Part shown: positions 53,829 through 64,000 of the stretch, piece by piece | Position numbering within the stretch: position 1 is the first letter of the stretch | How the letters are laid out: each line of letters starts with the position of its first letter | Assembly (NCBI GenBank): GCA_963575745.1 | Contig: CAUYUJ010000181.1 | Span: forward strand, 309,135-373,134 | DNA length: 64,000 nucleotides | DNA from: Prorocentrum cordatum | Taxonomy: Eukaryota > Sar > Dinophyceae > Prorocentrales > Prorocentraceae | Direction of reading: 5' to 3' | The notes under the pieces: generated by a model | The model's database searches: none | Told to the model about the DNA's origin: nothing | What the model saw: the letters and a program-made list of their open reading frames with translations, nothing else | Translations under genes and position numbers: made by a program

Positions 53829-55185
53829 GTAAGACACATCTAACAATCTATGGTGGTTGCTCGTTTCCCCAGCGGCAGCTGCATTTGGAAGGACCTCATG
53901 GTATCTAACATCCCTCACTTGATCATATGTGTGTTGCAACGTGTTCGTACAGAAGAATAAATACGAATAGACATACTTCAAACATAGATACGTTTAGATG
54001 CGATGTCCTATGTTTTGTCGATGCGGGAAGTCTGTTTTCTTCCAACTGTTGGATTCGGGGTCATCTTTATATACGAATAGATATGTTTATATAGGTTCAG
54101 ATGCGATTCAATAAGGCGCCCATCGCTGGAAAACATGTGTACCAAAAACAGATGCGAATAAGTAGATACGGCGCGATGTCTCCTGCGCACGCCCACGATC
54201 GATCATTCTCGCTCCTCGCTCCTCTTGGATCCTCTTCATCCGCCCTCCTCGGTGTTCATCTTCTCTTCTTTCGCCACATACTGAGTGGGGTTCTTGTTCC
54301 CCGCATCCTGAGTGAGGTTTTTGTGTTCCTAGAACACCCTCTCCTGTTCCTTCTCCTCCGTCTCCTTCTCCCGCCTCCCTACTATACCATACCAATGCAT
54401 ACTATACCAATACCACGCCGACCTACCATACCATACCTACCACACCACACCCACCATATCAGACCCACCATACCATACCAAACCTACTATAACATACCAT
54501 ATTTACCGTATCATGACATACTACGCCACACCTACCAAACCAACTATACCAAATCTCTCCTCCTCCTTACCCTCCTCCTCGACTCCTTCTCTTCCTCCTC
54601 CTCCTCATCATCATCCTCCTCCTCTTCCTCCTCTTTGCTCTCCCCATCCTACGGTTCCCTGTTCCTACCCAGTTCTCGTCTAAATTTCGTTTCGCCGTTG
54701 ATATCCATCATACTCCTCGTCGTTTTTGTCGTCGTCGCTCGCCTCCTCACTCCTCATCGATAAAGTATCCCACTATCCTCACCCCGTTGTTCAATGCTTC
54801 GTCAAGTATCATGGGTCTTGTTCGTGCAGGGAGCACAGCAAACTGCATTCGTTCTGACCAAAATTGGATACGAATAGATACGGCGCGGCACTGCCGTTCT
54901 TTGAAAATATATACGAACAGTTATATATATATATGTATATATATATGTATGTATGTGATTTCTTGACGAAAATAGATACGGTCCCACATGTTTAGATATG
55001 CTTGAAAAATACATACGTCTAGATACGGCGGCACTCCCGCGCAGGCCAGGGGCGCGCATCTAAAAATAGTATCTATATGGTCGTCGTTGCAGAAAAATAA
55101 AGACGATGGGCGTCTCGCCTGCGCCAGGGCGCGATCGCATCTAAACGCATCTATTATTTTTAGATACGTCTTGCAGGGGACGGCC
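53829..55185. other. AT-richer insertion interrupting the CCAAGA array
   Basis: Composition changes sharply. The motifs ATACGAATAGATA and TAGATACGGCGCG recur (near 53960, 54075, 54170, 54880, 55020 and 55155). There is a (ACCATACC)n-like tract at about 54370-54550, a (TCC)n/(ATC)n run at about 54560-54650 and a TATATA island at about 54920-54955. No gene is supported. It starts and ends inside array sequence and may be an inserted element. Confidence 0.55.
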
Positions 55186-55375
55186 CGGGACGGCCCAGGT
55201 GCCCCCACAAGATCGCACAAGAGGCGCAAGAAGACCCCAAGAGGCCCCCAAGACGGCCCAAGAGGCCTCCAAGATGCTCAAGATGGCCTCCAAGACGGCC
55301 CAAGAGCCCTCGAAGACGTCCTCCAAGAAGGCCCGAAAGGGTCAAACTGGCCTCCAGGCGGCCAAGAGGACCTTC
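55186..55375 (+). repeat. CCAAGACGGCC array, block 4 (partial)
   Basis: The block resumes at GGGACGGCCCAGGTGCCCCC, the position in the unit where block 3 broke off plus a few bases, as expected if the intervening DNA was inserted. Confidence 0.8.
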
Positions 55376-55671
55376 AAGATGCCCACGTGCTCCCCGAAGG
55401 CTTTCCAAACCGATTCGGGGAACACATGGTCCGATAGCTTGGCAGGTCTGGCCTCAGAGTTCGGCCACATAAGCGCTTCCAAAAAGGCAGATGGCGACGG
55501 TGATTCGCCGTAGGCGTCTTCGGTCCGCCGCCACCTGTTGATTCATCACAGGGGTGCCTGGCGTGCTGAATCCTCTCGGTTTTGGCTTTGGCTCTTTTTC
55601 CAAAAGAACTCCCCCTGGGGCTTCGGCCCGTCCCGCCGGCCACCCGGAAAGGAGCTCAATTGCGCAATTGT
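55376..55671 (+). repeat. Hairpin module, copy 3
   Basis: GTGCTCCCCGAA pairs with TTCGGGGAACAC (55387-55424 region, one mismatch). The second hairpin is degraded (GGCGACGG against CCGCCGCC). The third, near 55589-55610, is partly kept. Confidence 0.8.
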
Positions 55672-56945
55672 TCCTCCAAGACGGCTAAAGATGGCCTCCA
55701 AGATGGTCTCGTTGGCCCAAGATGGCCTCCAAGATGGCCTCCGATGTCCTCCAAGTCCGCCCAAGAGAGAAAGAGATGCCTCCAAGTCCGCCCAAGAAAC
55801 CTCCAAGACGGCCCAAGACGGCCCAAGAGGTGCCCAAGAGGCCTCCAAGACGGCCCAAGAGGCCTCCAAGAGGTCCCCCAGGAGGGCCCGAAGAGGCCAA
55901 AATCATTATGCTTCCTTCGGTTATTAGAAGTTTTTCGTACTTGCTCCTTTCGGCTTTCCGACGACCCAAGACGGCCCAAGAGGCCCCTAAGATCGCCCCC
56001 ACAGCGCCCAAGAGGCCCCCAAGATGGCCTCAGGACTGCCCAAGAGGCCCCCAAGACTGCCCCAAGAGGGCACAAAGACGACCCAAGAGGCCTCCAAAAC
56101 GCCCAAGATTGTCTCTAAGACGGCCCTGGAGCACCCCAAGAGGGCCCCAAGTCGGCCCAGAGAGGCCCCCCCAACGGCTTCTGACGGCGTCAGACGGGCC
56201 AGGAGCCCACCAAGATGGCCGAAGTTGGCTCGAAGCTGGCCCAAGACGGCCCAAGAGGCCTCCAAGAGGGCCTCCAGGAAGGCTAGAGAAGGCCAAACAC
56301 ATTGATTTTCCGTGATTGTATGAAGGATTGTGGCAGTTGGTTGTCGTTCGGCCTTCCGACGGCCCGAGACGGCGCAAGAGCCCCCAAAGATCGCCCAAAG
56401 ATCGCCGAAGAGGCCTCCAAGATGGCCCCAGAACGGCCCAAGAGGCCCCCAAGACGGCCCCAAAAGAGGCCTCCAGGACGGCCCAGGAAGGTTTCAAGGC
56501 GCCCAATATGGCCTCCAAGACGGCCCTGGAGCACCCCAAGAGGGCCCCAAGTCGGCCGGGGCCCCCCAAACGGCTTCCGACGGCGTCGGACGGGCCAGGA
56601 GACCACCAAAACGGCCGAAGATGGCCCTAAGATGGCCCAAGACGGCCCAAGAGGCTTCCAAGAGGGCCTCCAGGAAGGGCCGAAAAGGCCAAAATCATTG
56701 ATTCCCCATGCGTTTTTGAAGTAGCATTTGCTTTGTGTTCGGCCTTCCGACGGCCCGAGACGGCCCAGGCGCCCCCACAAGATCGCCCAAGAGGCCCAAG
56801 ACGGCCCCAAGAGGCCCCCAAGAGGCCCCCAAGACGGCCCAAGAGGCCTCCAAGACGCTCAAGATGGCCTCCAAGACGGCCCAAGAGCCCTCCAAGACGT
56901 CCTCCAAGGCGGCCCGAAAGGGTCAAAACGGCATCCACAGCTGAG
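55672..56945 (+). repeat. CCAAGACGGCC array, block 5
   Basis: Spacers near 55956, 56353 and 56744 give unit lengths of about 397 and 391 bp. Confidence 0.9.
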
Positions 56946-57227
56946 CTTCAAGATGCCCACGTGTTCCCCGAAGGCTTTCCAAACCGATTCGGGGAACACA
57001 TGGTCCGATAGCTTGGCAGGCCTGGCCTCAACGTTCGGCCACATAAGCGCTTCCAAAAAGGCAGGGGGCGGCGGCGATTCGCCGTAGGCGTCTTCGATCC
57101 GCCGCCCCCTGTTGGCTTGCCACAGGGGTGCCCGGCGTGCTAGATCCTTTCGGTGCTAGAACTCCCCCTGGGGCTTCGGCCCGTCCCGCTGGTGCCCCGG
57201 AAAGGAACTTAATCCCATTGCTTTCCT
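56946..57227 (+). repeat. Hairpin module, copy 4
   Basis: GTGTTCCCCGAA (56961-56972) pairs with TTCGGGGAACAC (56988-56999), a perfect 12-bp stem. AGGGGGCGGCGG (57063-57074) pairs with CCGCCGCCCCCT (57099-57110), also perfect. The third hairpin is deleted. Confidence 0.9.
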
Positions 57228-58520
57228 CCAAGACGGCTCAAGATGGCCTCCAAGATGGCCTCCAAGATGGCCCCAAAGTCCGCCCAGGATGATCCAAGAC
57301 GGCCTCCAAGACGGCCCAAGACGACCCAACAGGCCTCCAAGAGGTCCTCAAGGAGTGCCCGAAGAGGCCAACATCAGTGATTTTGCTTCGGGTTTTGAAA
57401 GATTTGGGCATTTGTTTCTCTTCGGCCTTCCAACGGCTCAAGACGGCCCAATAGGCCCCTCAAGATCGCCCTAAGATCGCCCACGAGGACTCCAAGATGG
57501 CACCGTGACAGTCCAAGAGGCCCCCAAGACGGCCCCAAGAGGCCTCCAAGACGGCCGAGGTGGCCTCCAAAACGGCTACGATGGCCCCAAGATGGCTCCA
57601 AGACGGCCCAAGATGCAACACGGCCTAAGATGGCCTCAAGATGGCCCAAGTCGGCCCAAGAGGCTCCCACGAGGCCTCCAAGACGGCCCAAGAGGCCTCC
57701 AAGAGGTCCTCCAGGAGGGCCGACGAGGCCAACATCATTGTTTTTCCTGTAGGGTTTTGAAAGATTTGGGCATTTCCTTGTTGTCAGCCTTCCGACGGCT
57801 CCAAATGGCCCAAGAGGCCCCCAAGATCGCCCCAAGGTCGCCCACGAGGCCTCGGAGATGGCCCCATGACGGCCCAAGAGGCCCCCAAGACGGCCTCAAG
57901 AGGCCTCCAAGAGGCCTTCAAGACGGCCACGGTGGCCTCCAAGATGGTTAGGATGGCCCCCCATGATGCCTCCAAGACGGCCCAAGATGCATCGAAAACG
58001 GCCTTAGACGGCCCAAGACGGCCCAAGAGGCCTCCAAGAGGTCGCCCAGGAGGGCTCGAAGAGACCAACATCAGCGTTTTTGTTCCTGAGGGTTTGACGG
58101 ATTTGGGCATATGCTTCTTTTCGGCATTCCGACTGCTCAAGGCGGCCCAAGAGGCCCCAAGATCGCCCCAAGATCGCCCAGAAGGCCTCCAAGATGGCCC
58201 CGTGACGGCCCCAAAAAGCCCCCAAGACGGCCCCAAGAGCGCCCCCAAACGGCCCAGGAGGGGTCTAAGACGCCTAAGATGGCCTCGAAGACGGCCCTGA
58301 AATGTCCCAAGAGGGCCCCCAAACTCAGACAGGCCCCAATGACGGCTTCCGACGGTGTCAAACAAGCCAGGAAGGCCCTAAGACGGCCAAAGAGATTCCC
58401 AAAAAGCCACCCAAAGGCCCCCAGCAGGCCCAAGGGGGGCCCAAAGAGGCCGACAAGAGGCACCCAGCAAGCTCCCAGGAGGCCCTACAAGTGCCCCAAG
58501 AGGCGCCCAAAACGCCTCCT
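57228..58520 (+). repeat. CCAAGACGGCC array, block 6
   Basis: Spacers near 57428, 57790 and 58127 give units of about 362 and 337 bp, shorter than in the other blocks. The array decays into CCCAAAGGCCCCCAGCAGG-type steps toward 58520. Confidence 0.9.
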
Positions 58521-58539
58521 CCTCCTTTTTTCCTGATCA

Positions 58540-58882
58540 TCCCCCTCCTCCACTCCTTGCTTCCCCACGCGTCCCCCGAAGCCTGTCCAAACCGATTCGG
58601 GGAACAACTGGCCCGATAGCTTGGCCGAGTTCTGGCCCAACTCTCGGCCACCTAGAATAGCCCAAAAGGCTCCCAAGAGGCCTCCTCCTCCCTTTTCCTT
58701 CTCCTTCCCTCGCCTCTCCTTCCTCCTCCCCCACCGTGTTCCCCGAACGCTTTCCAAAGCGATTCGGGGAACACATGGTCCGATAGCTTGGCCGGCATCT
58801 GGCCTCAACGTTCGGCCACATAGGCGCCTCCCCCAACAAAAACAGGGGGCGGCGGTGATTCGCCGTAGGCGTCTTCGATAAC
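58540..58882 (+). repeat. Hairpin modules, copies 5 (partial) and 6
   Basis: Copy 5 (about 58565-58660) keeps only one arm well (ATTCGGGGAAC). Copy 6 has GTGTTCCCCGAA (58736-58747) pairing with TTCGGGGAACAC (58763-58774). Its inner part is CGCTTT against AAAGCG, so the stem is longer than in the other copies. It ends after GTAGGCGTCTTCGATA. Here the modules are separated by (TCC)n rather than CCAAGA sequence. Confidence 0.8.
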
Positions 58883-59084
58883 GACAACGTCTCAATACGC
58901 GCTGATGATATCTATCCGCCCCCGCATAATGTTCCCAGCTACGCCAAGACAGCGCCGAGACGCACCGACGCAACTCTGATATATCCCATTATGATAGAGA
59001 GGGGGCTGGCGGCAGGGGGCGAAACCCTTACATAGTCATTCTCAACCGCATCGTGGCCGCTTAGTGTCATCTCTGGGCTGTGGG

Positions 59085-59640
59085 TAACAAGCAACTCGGG
59101 GGCGTCTTGGGGCCTAGTGGGGCGTCTGCTATCCTTCTGGTGGTCTCCGGGGCGCTCTTGGTGAATCTTGGGCGGCATGGTAACGACGTGGAATGGGGCC
59201 ATCGTGGCCTTCCATGCTTCGTTGGGGGCGGAGCAGGAAAAGACAACAGCATACATAGTTGCTAGACAAATGACCGCCAAGGGTGCCAAAAGCACCCGCG
59301 AGTCCTATTCTGGGCCTGGCGGGGCCTCCTGGAGGCCTCTTTGGGGCCGCTTTGGGGCCTCGCAGAGGCCCCGCTGGAATTCATGTGAAGGCCTCCTGGG
59401 GCCTGGTGGCACCTCTTGGGACCTCTGGGGGGGGGGGGCGTCTGGGGGTCTCTTGGGGCCTTTTGGGGCCGTTCTGGAACTCTCTTGGGGCGGGCGCTCG
59501 TGGTGCGTCCTGGCGGGCACCGTGGACCGCCTGTGGGCCTTCTTGGGGCCTTTTTGCGTCGTCCTGGGACGAATTATAGGGTATCTTGGTTTTGTTTTCC
59601 CCTTAAAGGCCTTCTGCTATCTGCGCAGGCCTGAGTGCAC
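59085..59640 (-). repeat. CCAAGA-type repeat block, inverted
   Basis: Units such as CTTGGGGCCTTTTGGGGCC and CTCCTGGGGCCTGGTGGC are on the opposite orientation to the main array. A further run lies at about 59840-59945. No gene is supported up to 60480. Confidence 0.6.
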
Positions 59641-60479
59641 CCACTGGTTGGCGCTAGTGCCGTTTTAGCCTCCCGAAGGCATCCTGGCACTTACCCCTTA
59701 CGCTCGCCCACGCGGGCGTGAGGCAAGAAAAAGAGCGCAACACTGTCGCGCTGCTGCGTCGGCGAGCGGCGTGCAGCTGGATGCCAAGAAGTGCCGCGTG
59801 ACCAATGGTGGACTGTGTTGTGTTCAGACCCAATCGTGTCGCTTGGCTTGGGGCCCTCTGGGGACTCCACTTGAAACCCTCTCGGGGCGTCTCGAGGGTC
59901 CTCTGTCGCAGTTTCGAGGCCACCTTGGGTGTCTGGGAATGCTCGTGGGCAGTATCTAGGCGGACCGCCTTGGAAGCTTCTTGTCTCGACATCTGGGGGG
60001 AGCTCTGGGGGGAGGGGGGGGGCAATTCCAAATTGTAGGTTGGGCGTGCTGGCATTTCGGCCCCATGTTCCTTGCCCGGGTAGGTGTACATATGCACGCA
60101 TGGGCTCCATGGATATACGAACTTGCGCCAATGGCCCAAGTGGACATGACAGAGCAACTGTCAAGATGCTACCGACTGATGTGGGAACTGGATCCTCATA
60201 TCCTCGACGTCGTTGTCGAGAGAATTTCGAACAGGGTCGCCGCGCGACAACGACAGATAAAACGACAAAAAGCCTGTCGGCACAGCTGCAACTAATCCGT
60301 TGCCGCAGCTAGCGCCCAGTCGCGACTGGATGAGGCAGGAAACGAAGAAGGACAGGAGTAAGGAATGAGACAGGAACGGGACTTGGCGACGACGTCATCA
60401 TCGAAAGTCCACTTAGAGGGGGAGAGACGTTCTAAATCCAATCATCTTGCATACGGGCCAGCGCTGGGGTTGGTTACCC

Positions 60480-60705
60480 TAGTCCTGCTCGTCCTCCTCG
60501 TCCTTATCTATCTTCTGCTGCTCATCTTCGTCGTCCTCTATTTGGTGGTCTTCCCTCATTATCTACCTCTTCCGCCTACTCTACCCATTATCCCGGACAT
60601 GTTCATTCTGCTCCTGTCCCCTCCCCCATTCGCCCTCCTCCTCCTCCTCCTCTCAACTCCTCCTCTCCTTCCTCTTTATCCCTCCCTTCCACATTCAGAT
60701 TATCA
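60480..60705 (+). repeat. Pyrimidine-rich CTCGTCC/TCC tract
   Basis: CTCCTCGTCC, CTTCCGCC and TCCTCCTCC steps. Leu-rich frames are compositional. The DNA at 60705-61250 has no supported gene. Confidence 0.65.
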
Positions 60706-61254
60706 CATGTAGCTTCTTCGTCATCGTCACAATCCTTCCGGAGTCTTGCCGCGCAGCGTCGCCAACCCTCGCAGCGGTGACCGACTGGTGGCAGACAGGT
60801 GATCCACGGGCGTCATCTCAGCGGTGCGGCGAGGCTGCTAGGAACCATCTTGACCCTCGCTGGCCCACACTGGGTGAGGAGGACGAAGAGGACGAAGAGG
60901 AAAAAGGCGGACATAGGAGCACAAGAGGAATATAAACGCTCCGACCAACGAGATGCCGCAGGGCTCAGCCACGACCAGCCACCATGCGGCAAACATGACC
61001 CAGGTCAGCGTGTACATGCTCAAACCTACGCGGCTCCCGCTGCTAGTCCTTCGTCCCCCGCTGCAGGGGGCTCAGGAGGGGAGGGGGAGGAGGGGAGAAG
61101 GATTGGATTGGATCGCGCTTCGTTGAATGTGAGTCTGCCTGCCAGAGGGAGAGCAAAGGAGAAGGATGATGAGGATGGGTCAGGATGGGCAGTACGCTGC
61201 GGCGCGCAAAGTGGGAGGAGCAGGATGAGGAGGAAGGGAGCTACACCGCAGACC

Positions 61255-61995
61255 CCGACCTGCACTCGCATGCGGCTCCCCTTCTCAGGACAGCGTTTCG
61301 TGGCCTCATCGGGAGCTCCACCGAAGGCCCCAGTGGCTGCACTTGCATGCGGGTCCCCCACCGGGGACAGCGTTCCGTGGCCCCATACGGAGTTTCTTAC
61401 TCATCCTACTCCTCCTCCTGCTCCTCCTCCCCCCCCCTGCTCCTCCTCCATCCTCGTTTGTGCCACCCTCCATCTCGAGTGGCCGTGACTGGATTGCAGG
61501 CGGCGCACATCATGTTTTTCTCGCAACGGAAACTTAGAAAATGAACCTGGCAATGGACCTAACCATATGCAGGTGTGGGTTCCGCAATGTTGAATCTCGT
61601 CTTCGATGGAGCTCCCGATGAGGCCACGAAACGCTGTCCTGGGTGGGAGAACCGTACGCGAGTGCAGCCATTGGGGCCTTCGGTGGACCTCCCGATTGAG
61701 CCGAGAAACGCGGTCCTGGGCAGGGGAACCCGCATACGAGTGCAGCCACCAGGGTCTTCGGTGGAGCTCCCGGCCACAAAACGCTGTCCTGGGCGGAGGA
61801 ACCGCATGCGAGTGCAGCCACCGGAGCCTCCGGTGGAGCTCCCTACGGGGCCACGAAACGCTGTCAGGGGTGGGGGGACCGCATGCGAGTGCAGCCACTG
61901 GGGCCTTCGGTGGGGCATCCAATAGGGACACAAAGCGCTGTCCTGAGTGGGGGAACTGCATGCGCGCGCAGCCGCTGGGGCCTTCGGCGGAGTAA
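61255..61995 (+). repeat. 77-bp tandem array, copy A
   Basis: The unit contains GAACCGCATGCGAGTGCAGCC, then GGGGCCTTCGGTGGAGCTCC and GGCCACGAAACGCTGTCCTGG. Units lie at 61255-61390 and 61600-61995, split by a (TCC)n-containing stretch (61390-61560). The part from 61600 is preceded by ACCATATGCAGGTGTGGG then TTCCGCAAT, the same lead-in as in copy B. Confidence 0.85.
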
Positions 61996-62795
61996 CACGA
62001 GCGGTCAGCAGAGGGGAGCAGGAGGAGGAGGATGATCAGGATGAGGAGAAGCTAGCTGGGGTGGAAAGTGAGGAGTGAGGAGGAGCATGAGGAGCACGAT
62101 GAGATCCATGGGAACCCTATTCCCGATGAATTGGATCAGCAGGCAGGAAAATCTGAACTGGCTTGGGACTGCGCGACATTCCCAAACAGATATTTTGACA
62201 GGGGAGCGGGGCCCCAACACGCCGGCGCATACTATGGAACTCTCGTTTTGAAGCGAATTGAGAAACATTGAGACGGATTGAGAGAAATTGAAATCTTTTG
62301 AAAGAAATTGAAATATAATTCTCCCTTCAAGCCGTGGATTAAGAGAAATTGAGACGAGAAAGGCGGTCCAATTGAGGACAATTGAGACCGTTTGCGGTGT
62401 CCAATGGAAGTTTTCGAAATGGTTTGATGGCAATGCGATTTGGGAGCATGATGAAAGCAGCAGACGGATAGGCGGCAGGAGAAGCAGACGGCGAGGACCC
62501 GATGGCATGGACCATGGCAACTGGAGCCAAAACATATGTCCCAAACGCGGGCAAACGGTGGAGGATGCACATGCCACAGGGCCTTGCGCTCGTTAGAGGT
62601 GCGCTCGAATGCCAAGGGCTGTCTAGCAGGGTTCCTGCAAGTCTTCTCAGGGGCTGCCGCCGCCCCTCGCCGCAGAGCGCCGCATGCATCGGGCCCCGCT
62701 TCCCCAGTGAAAAAACAAGTATTCACTCCCGCAACAAGGATCCTCCGTGGAAGTACATCAGGTCCACGCTCTCGCGGCAACGATTCATCGCAAAT
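61996..62795. other. Spacer between the 77-bp arrays
   Basis: GAGGAGGA-rich at the start, then (GAAATTGAGA)-like steps near 62255-62370 (for example AGAGAAATTGAAATC), then mixed DNA. I see no gene. Confidence 0.5.
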
Positions 62796-62799
62796 TTAC

Positions 62800-63920
62800 C
62801 TGGAGATGGCCCTCACCATATGCAGTTGTGGGTTCCGCAATTGTGAATATTTCATCTTCGATGGAGCTCCACACGGGTCCACGAAGCGCTGTCCTGGGTG
62901 GGGGGACCGCATGCGAATGCAGCCACCGGGGCCTTCGGTGGAGCTCCCGATCGAGCCGAGAAACGCGGCTCTGGGCAGGGGAACCGCATGCGAGTGCAGC
63001 CATTGGGGCCTTGGGTGGAGCTCCCTACGGGGCCACGAAACGCTGTCCTGGGTGGGGGGGACCGCATTCGAGCACAGCCACCAGGGCCTTCGGTGGAATC
63101 CCCGTTTGAGCCGAAAAACTGGGTCCTGGGCGGGGGGACCGCATGCGAAGCAGCCACTTGGCCTTCGATGGAGTTTCCGATTGAGCCGAGGAACGCGATC
63201 CTGGGCGGAGGGAACCGCACGCGAGTGCAGCCACTGGGGCCTCGTCGGAGCCCACGACGGGGCCACGAAGCGCTATCCTGGGCGGAGGTAGCCGCATGCA
63301 TGTCCGGCCACATGGGCCTTCGGCGGAACTCCCGATGAGGTCACGAAGCGCTGGCGTGAGTGCTGGAACCGCATGCGAGTGCAGCCACAGGGGCCTTCTG
63401 CGGGGCTCCCCATGGGGCCACGGAGCGCTGTCCTGGGTCGGAGGTCCGCATGCTGGTGCAGCCACCGGAGCCTTCGGTGGAGCCCAGAAATGGGGCCACG
63501 TAGCGCTGTCCTGGGTGGTGGAACCGCATGCGAATGCAGCCACCAGGGCCTTCGGTGGGGCTCCCCATGGGGCCGCGAAATGCGGTCGTGGGTGGGGGCG
63601 CGCCTGCGAATGGAGCCGCTGGGGCCTTCGGTGGAGCTCCCGACGGGGCCACGAAATGCGATCCTGGGCGGAGGGGATCGCATGCGAGCGCAGCCGCTCG
63701 GGCTCTAGGTGGAGCTCTTTTTTCGGGCTGCGAAACGCCAGCCTGAGCGGGGGAACCCCATGCTACTGCAGCCGTTGGGGCTCTCGGTAACAACCCCTAT
63801 GGCGCCACGAAACGCAATCCTGGGTGGGGGATGCGAGTGCAGCCACTGGGGCCTTCGGCGGAGACCCCTACAGAGCCCCGAAACGTTGTCCTGTGTGCGG
63901 GAGGCGCATGGTGGAAAAGG
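62800..63920 (+). repeat. 77-bp tandem array, copy B, about 13-14 units
   Basis: The landmark GCATGCGA (with variants) recurs near 62909, 62986, 63064, 63141, 63217, 63294, 63371, 63448, 63526, 63602, 63680 and 63758, spacing 76-78 bp. Since 77 is not a multiple of three and frames overlap on both strands, the many 100-aa frames are not proteins. The DNA from 63920 to 64000 shows nothing. Confidence 0.9.
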
Positions 63921-64000
63921 GAAGAGGGAAAAGGGGGCGAGGAGGTGAGGAGGAAGGAACGCGGGGCACTCTCTTCGAAACGAGGACCTAACACCACAAG

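Noticed and set aside
48001-58520. Dozens of Arg/Pro/Lys-rich frames on plus and Leu/Gly/Trp-rich frames on minus
   Set aside because: They arise from stop-free CCAAGA units in all frames; frames switch freely and overlap on both strands.
62519-62545. Possible further spliced-leader relic (CTGGAGCCAAAACATATG)
   Set aside because: Only the first dozen bases resemble the SL complement; the remainder diverges and no gene follows.
61542-63793. Many 100-190 aa frames in the 77-bp arrays
   Set aside because: The period is not a multiple of three and comparable frames exist on both strands.

Overview
The window is nuclear DNA of a dinoflagellate. Three signs point there: two near-perfect copies and one decayed copy of the trans-spliced leader (SL) that dinoflagellates add to their mRNAs, embedded in genomic DNA; retrotransposon proteins of the dinoflagellate type; and a GC-rich background dominated by (TCC)n/(GGA)n, (CT)n, (ATC)n and longer tandem arrays. 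I cannot name the genus. There are no rRNA genes, convincing tRNA genes, CRISPR arrays or bacterial-type operons.

Everything I can defend as coding lies on the minus strand. From left to right: a decayed SL-tagged retrocopy (about 0.6-2.0 kb); two exons around a pyrimidine-rich intron (2.5-2.9 kb); one exon of an O-fucosyltransferase-like protein (8.3-8.5 kb); an almost intact 8.8 kb non-LTR retrotransposon (13.2-22.05 kb); an SL-tagged retrocopy of an RRM-like protein (32.6-33.86 kb); an SL-tagged retrocopy of a small membrane protein (36.4-37.1 kb); and two broken non-LTR relics (40.5-41.1 and 42.2-45.0 kb).

The large retrotransposon is the main functional unit. ORF1 carries a short RanBP2-like zinc finger, coiled coil and Q-rich segments. 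ORF2 is 2057 aa with the order RNase H, apurinic-type endonuclease, reverse transcriptase, two C2H2/C2HC fingers and a C-terminal domain that resembles a C5 cytosine methyltransferase (PPC motif). A 14-bp direct repeat flanks it and probably is the target-site duplication.

Much of the rest is repeat DNA: two MITE-like elements with terminal inverted repeats and target duplications (9.4 and 10.1 kb); a foldback (0.1-0.4 kb); a 42-bp array (30.2-30.7 kb); a (AGCCTC)n satellite with a 155-bp higher-order period (49.6-51.1 kb); a 73-bp array; and two copies of a 77-bp array (61.3-63.9 kb). The right third is dominated by a family of CCAAGACGGCC-type repeats in 340-420 bp units (48.0-58.5 kb, with fragments elsewhere in both orientations). 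Within it a roughly 300-bp module with up to three hairpins recurs six times. A 100-base assembly gap lies at 47901-48000. Long open frames in these arrays (poly-Ser, poly-Leu, Arg/Pro-rich) come from repeat units without stop codons and are not annotated as genes.
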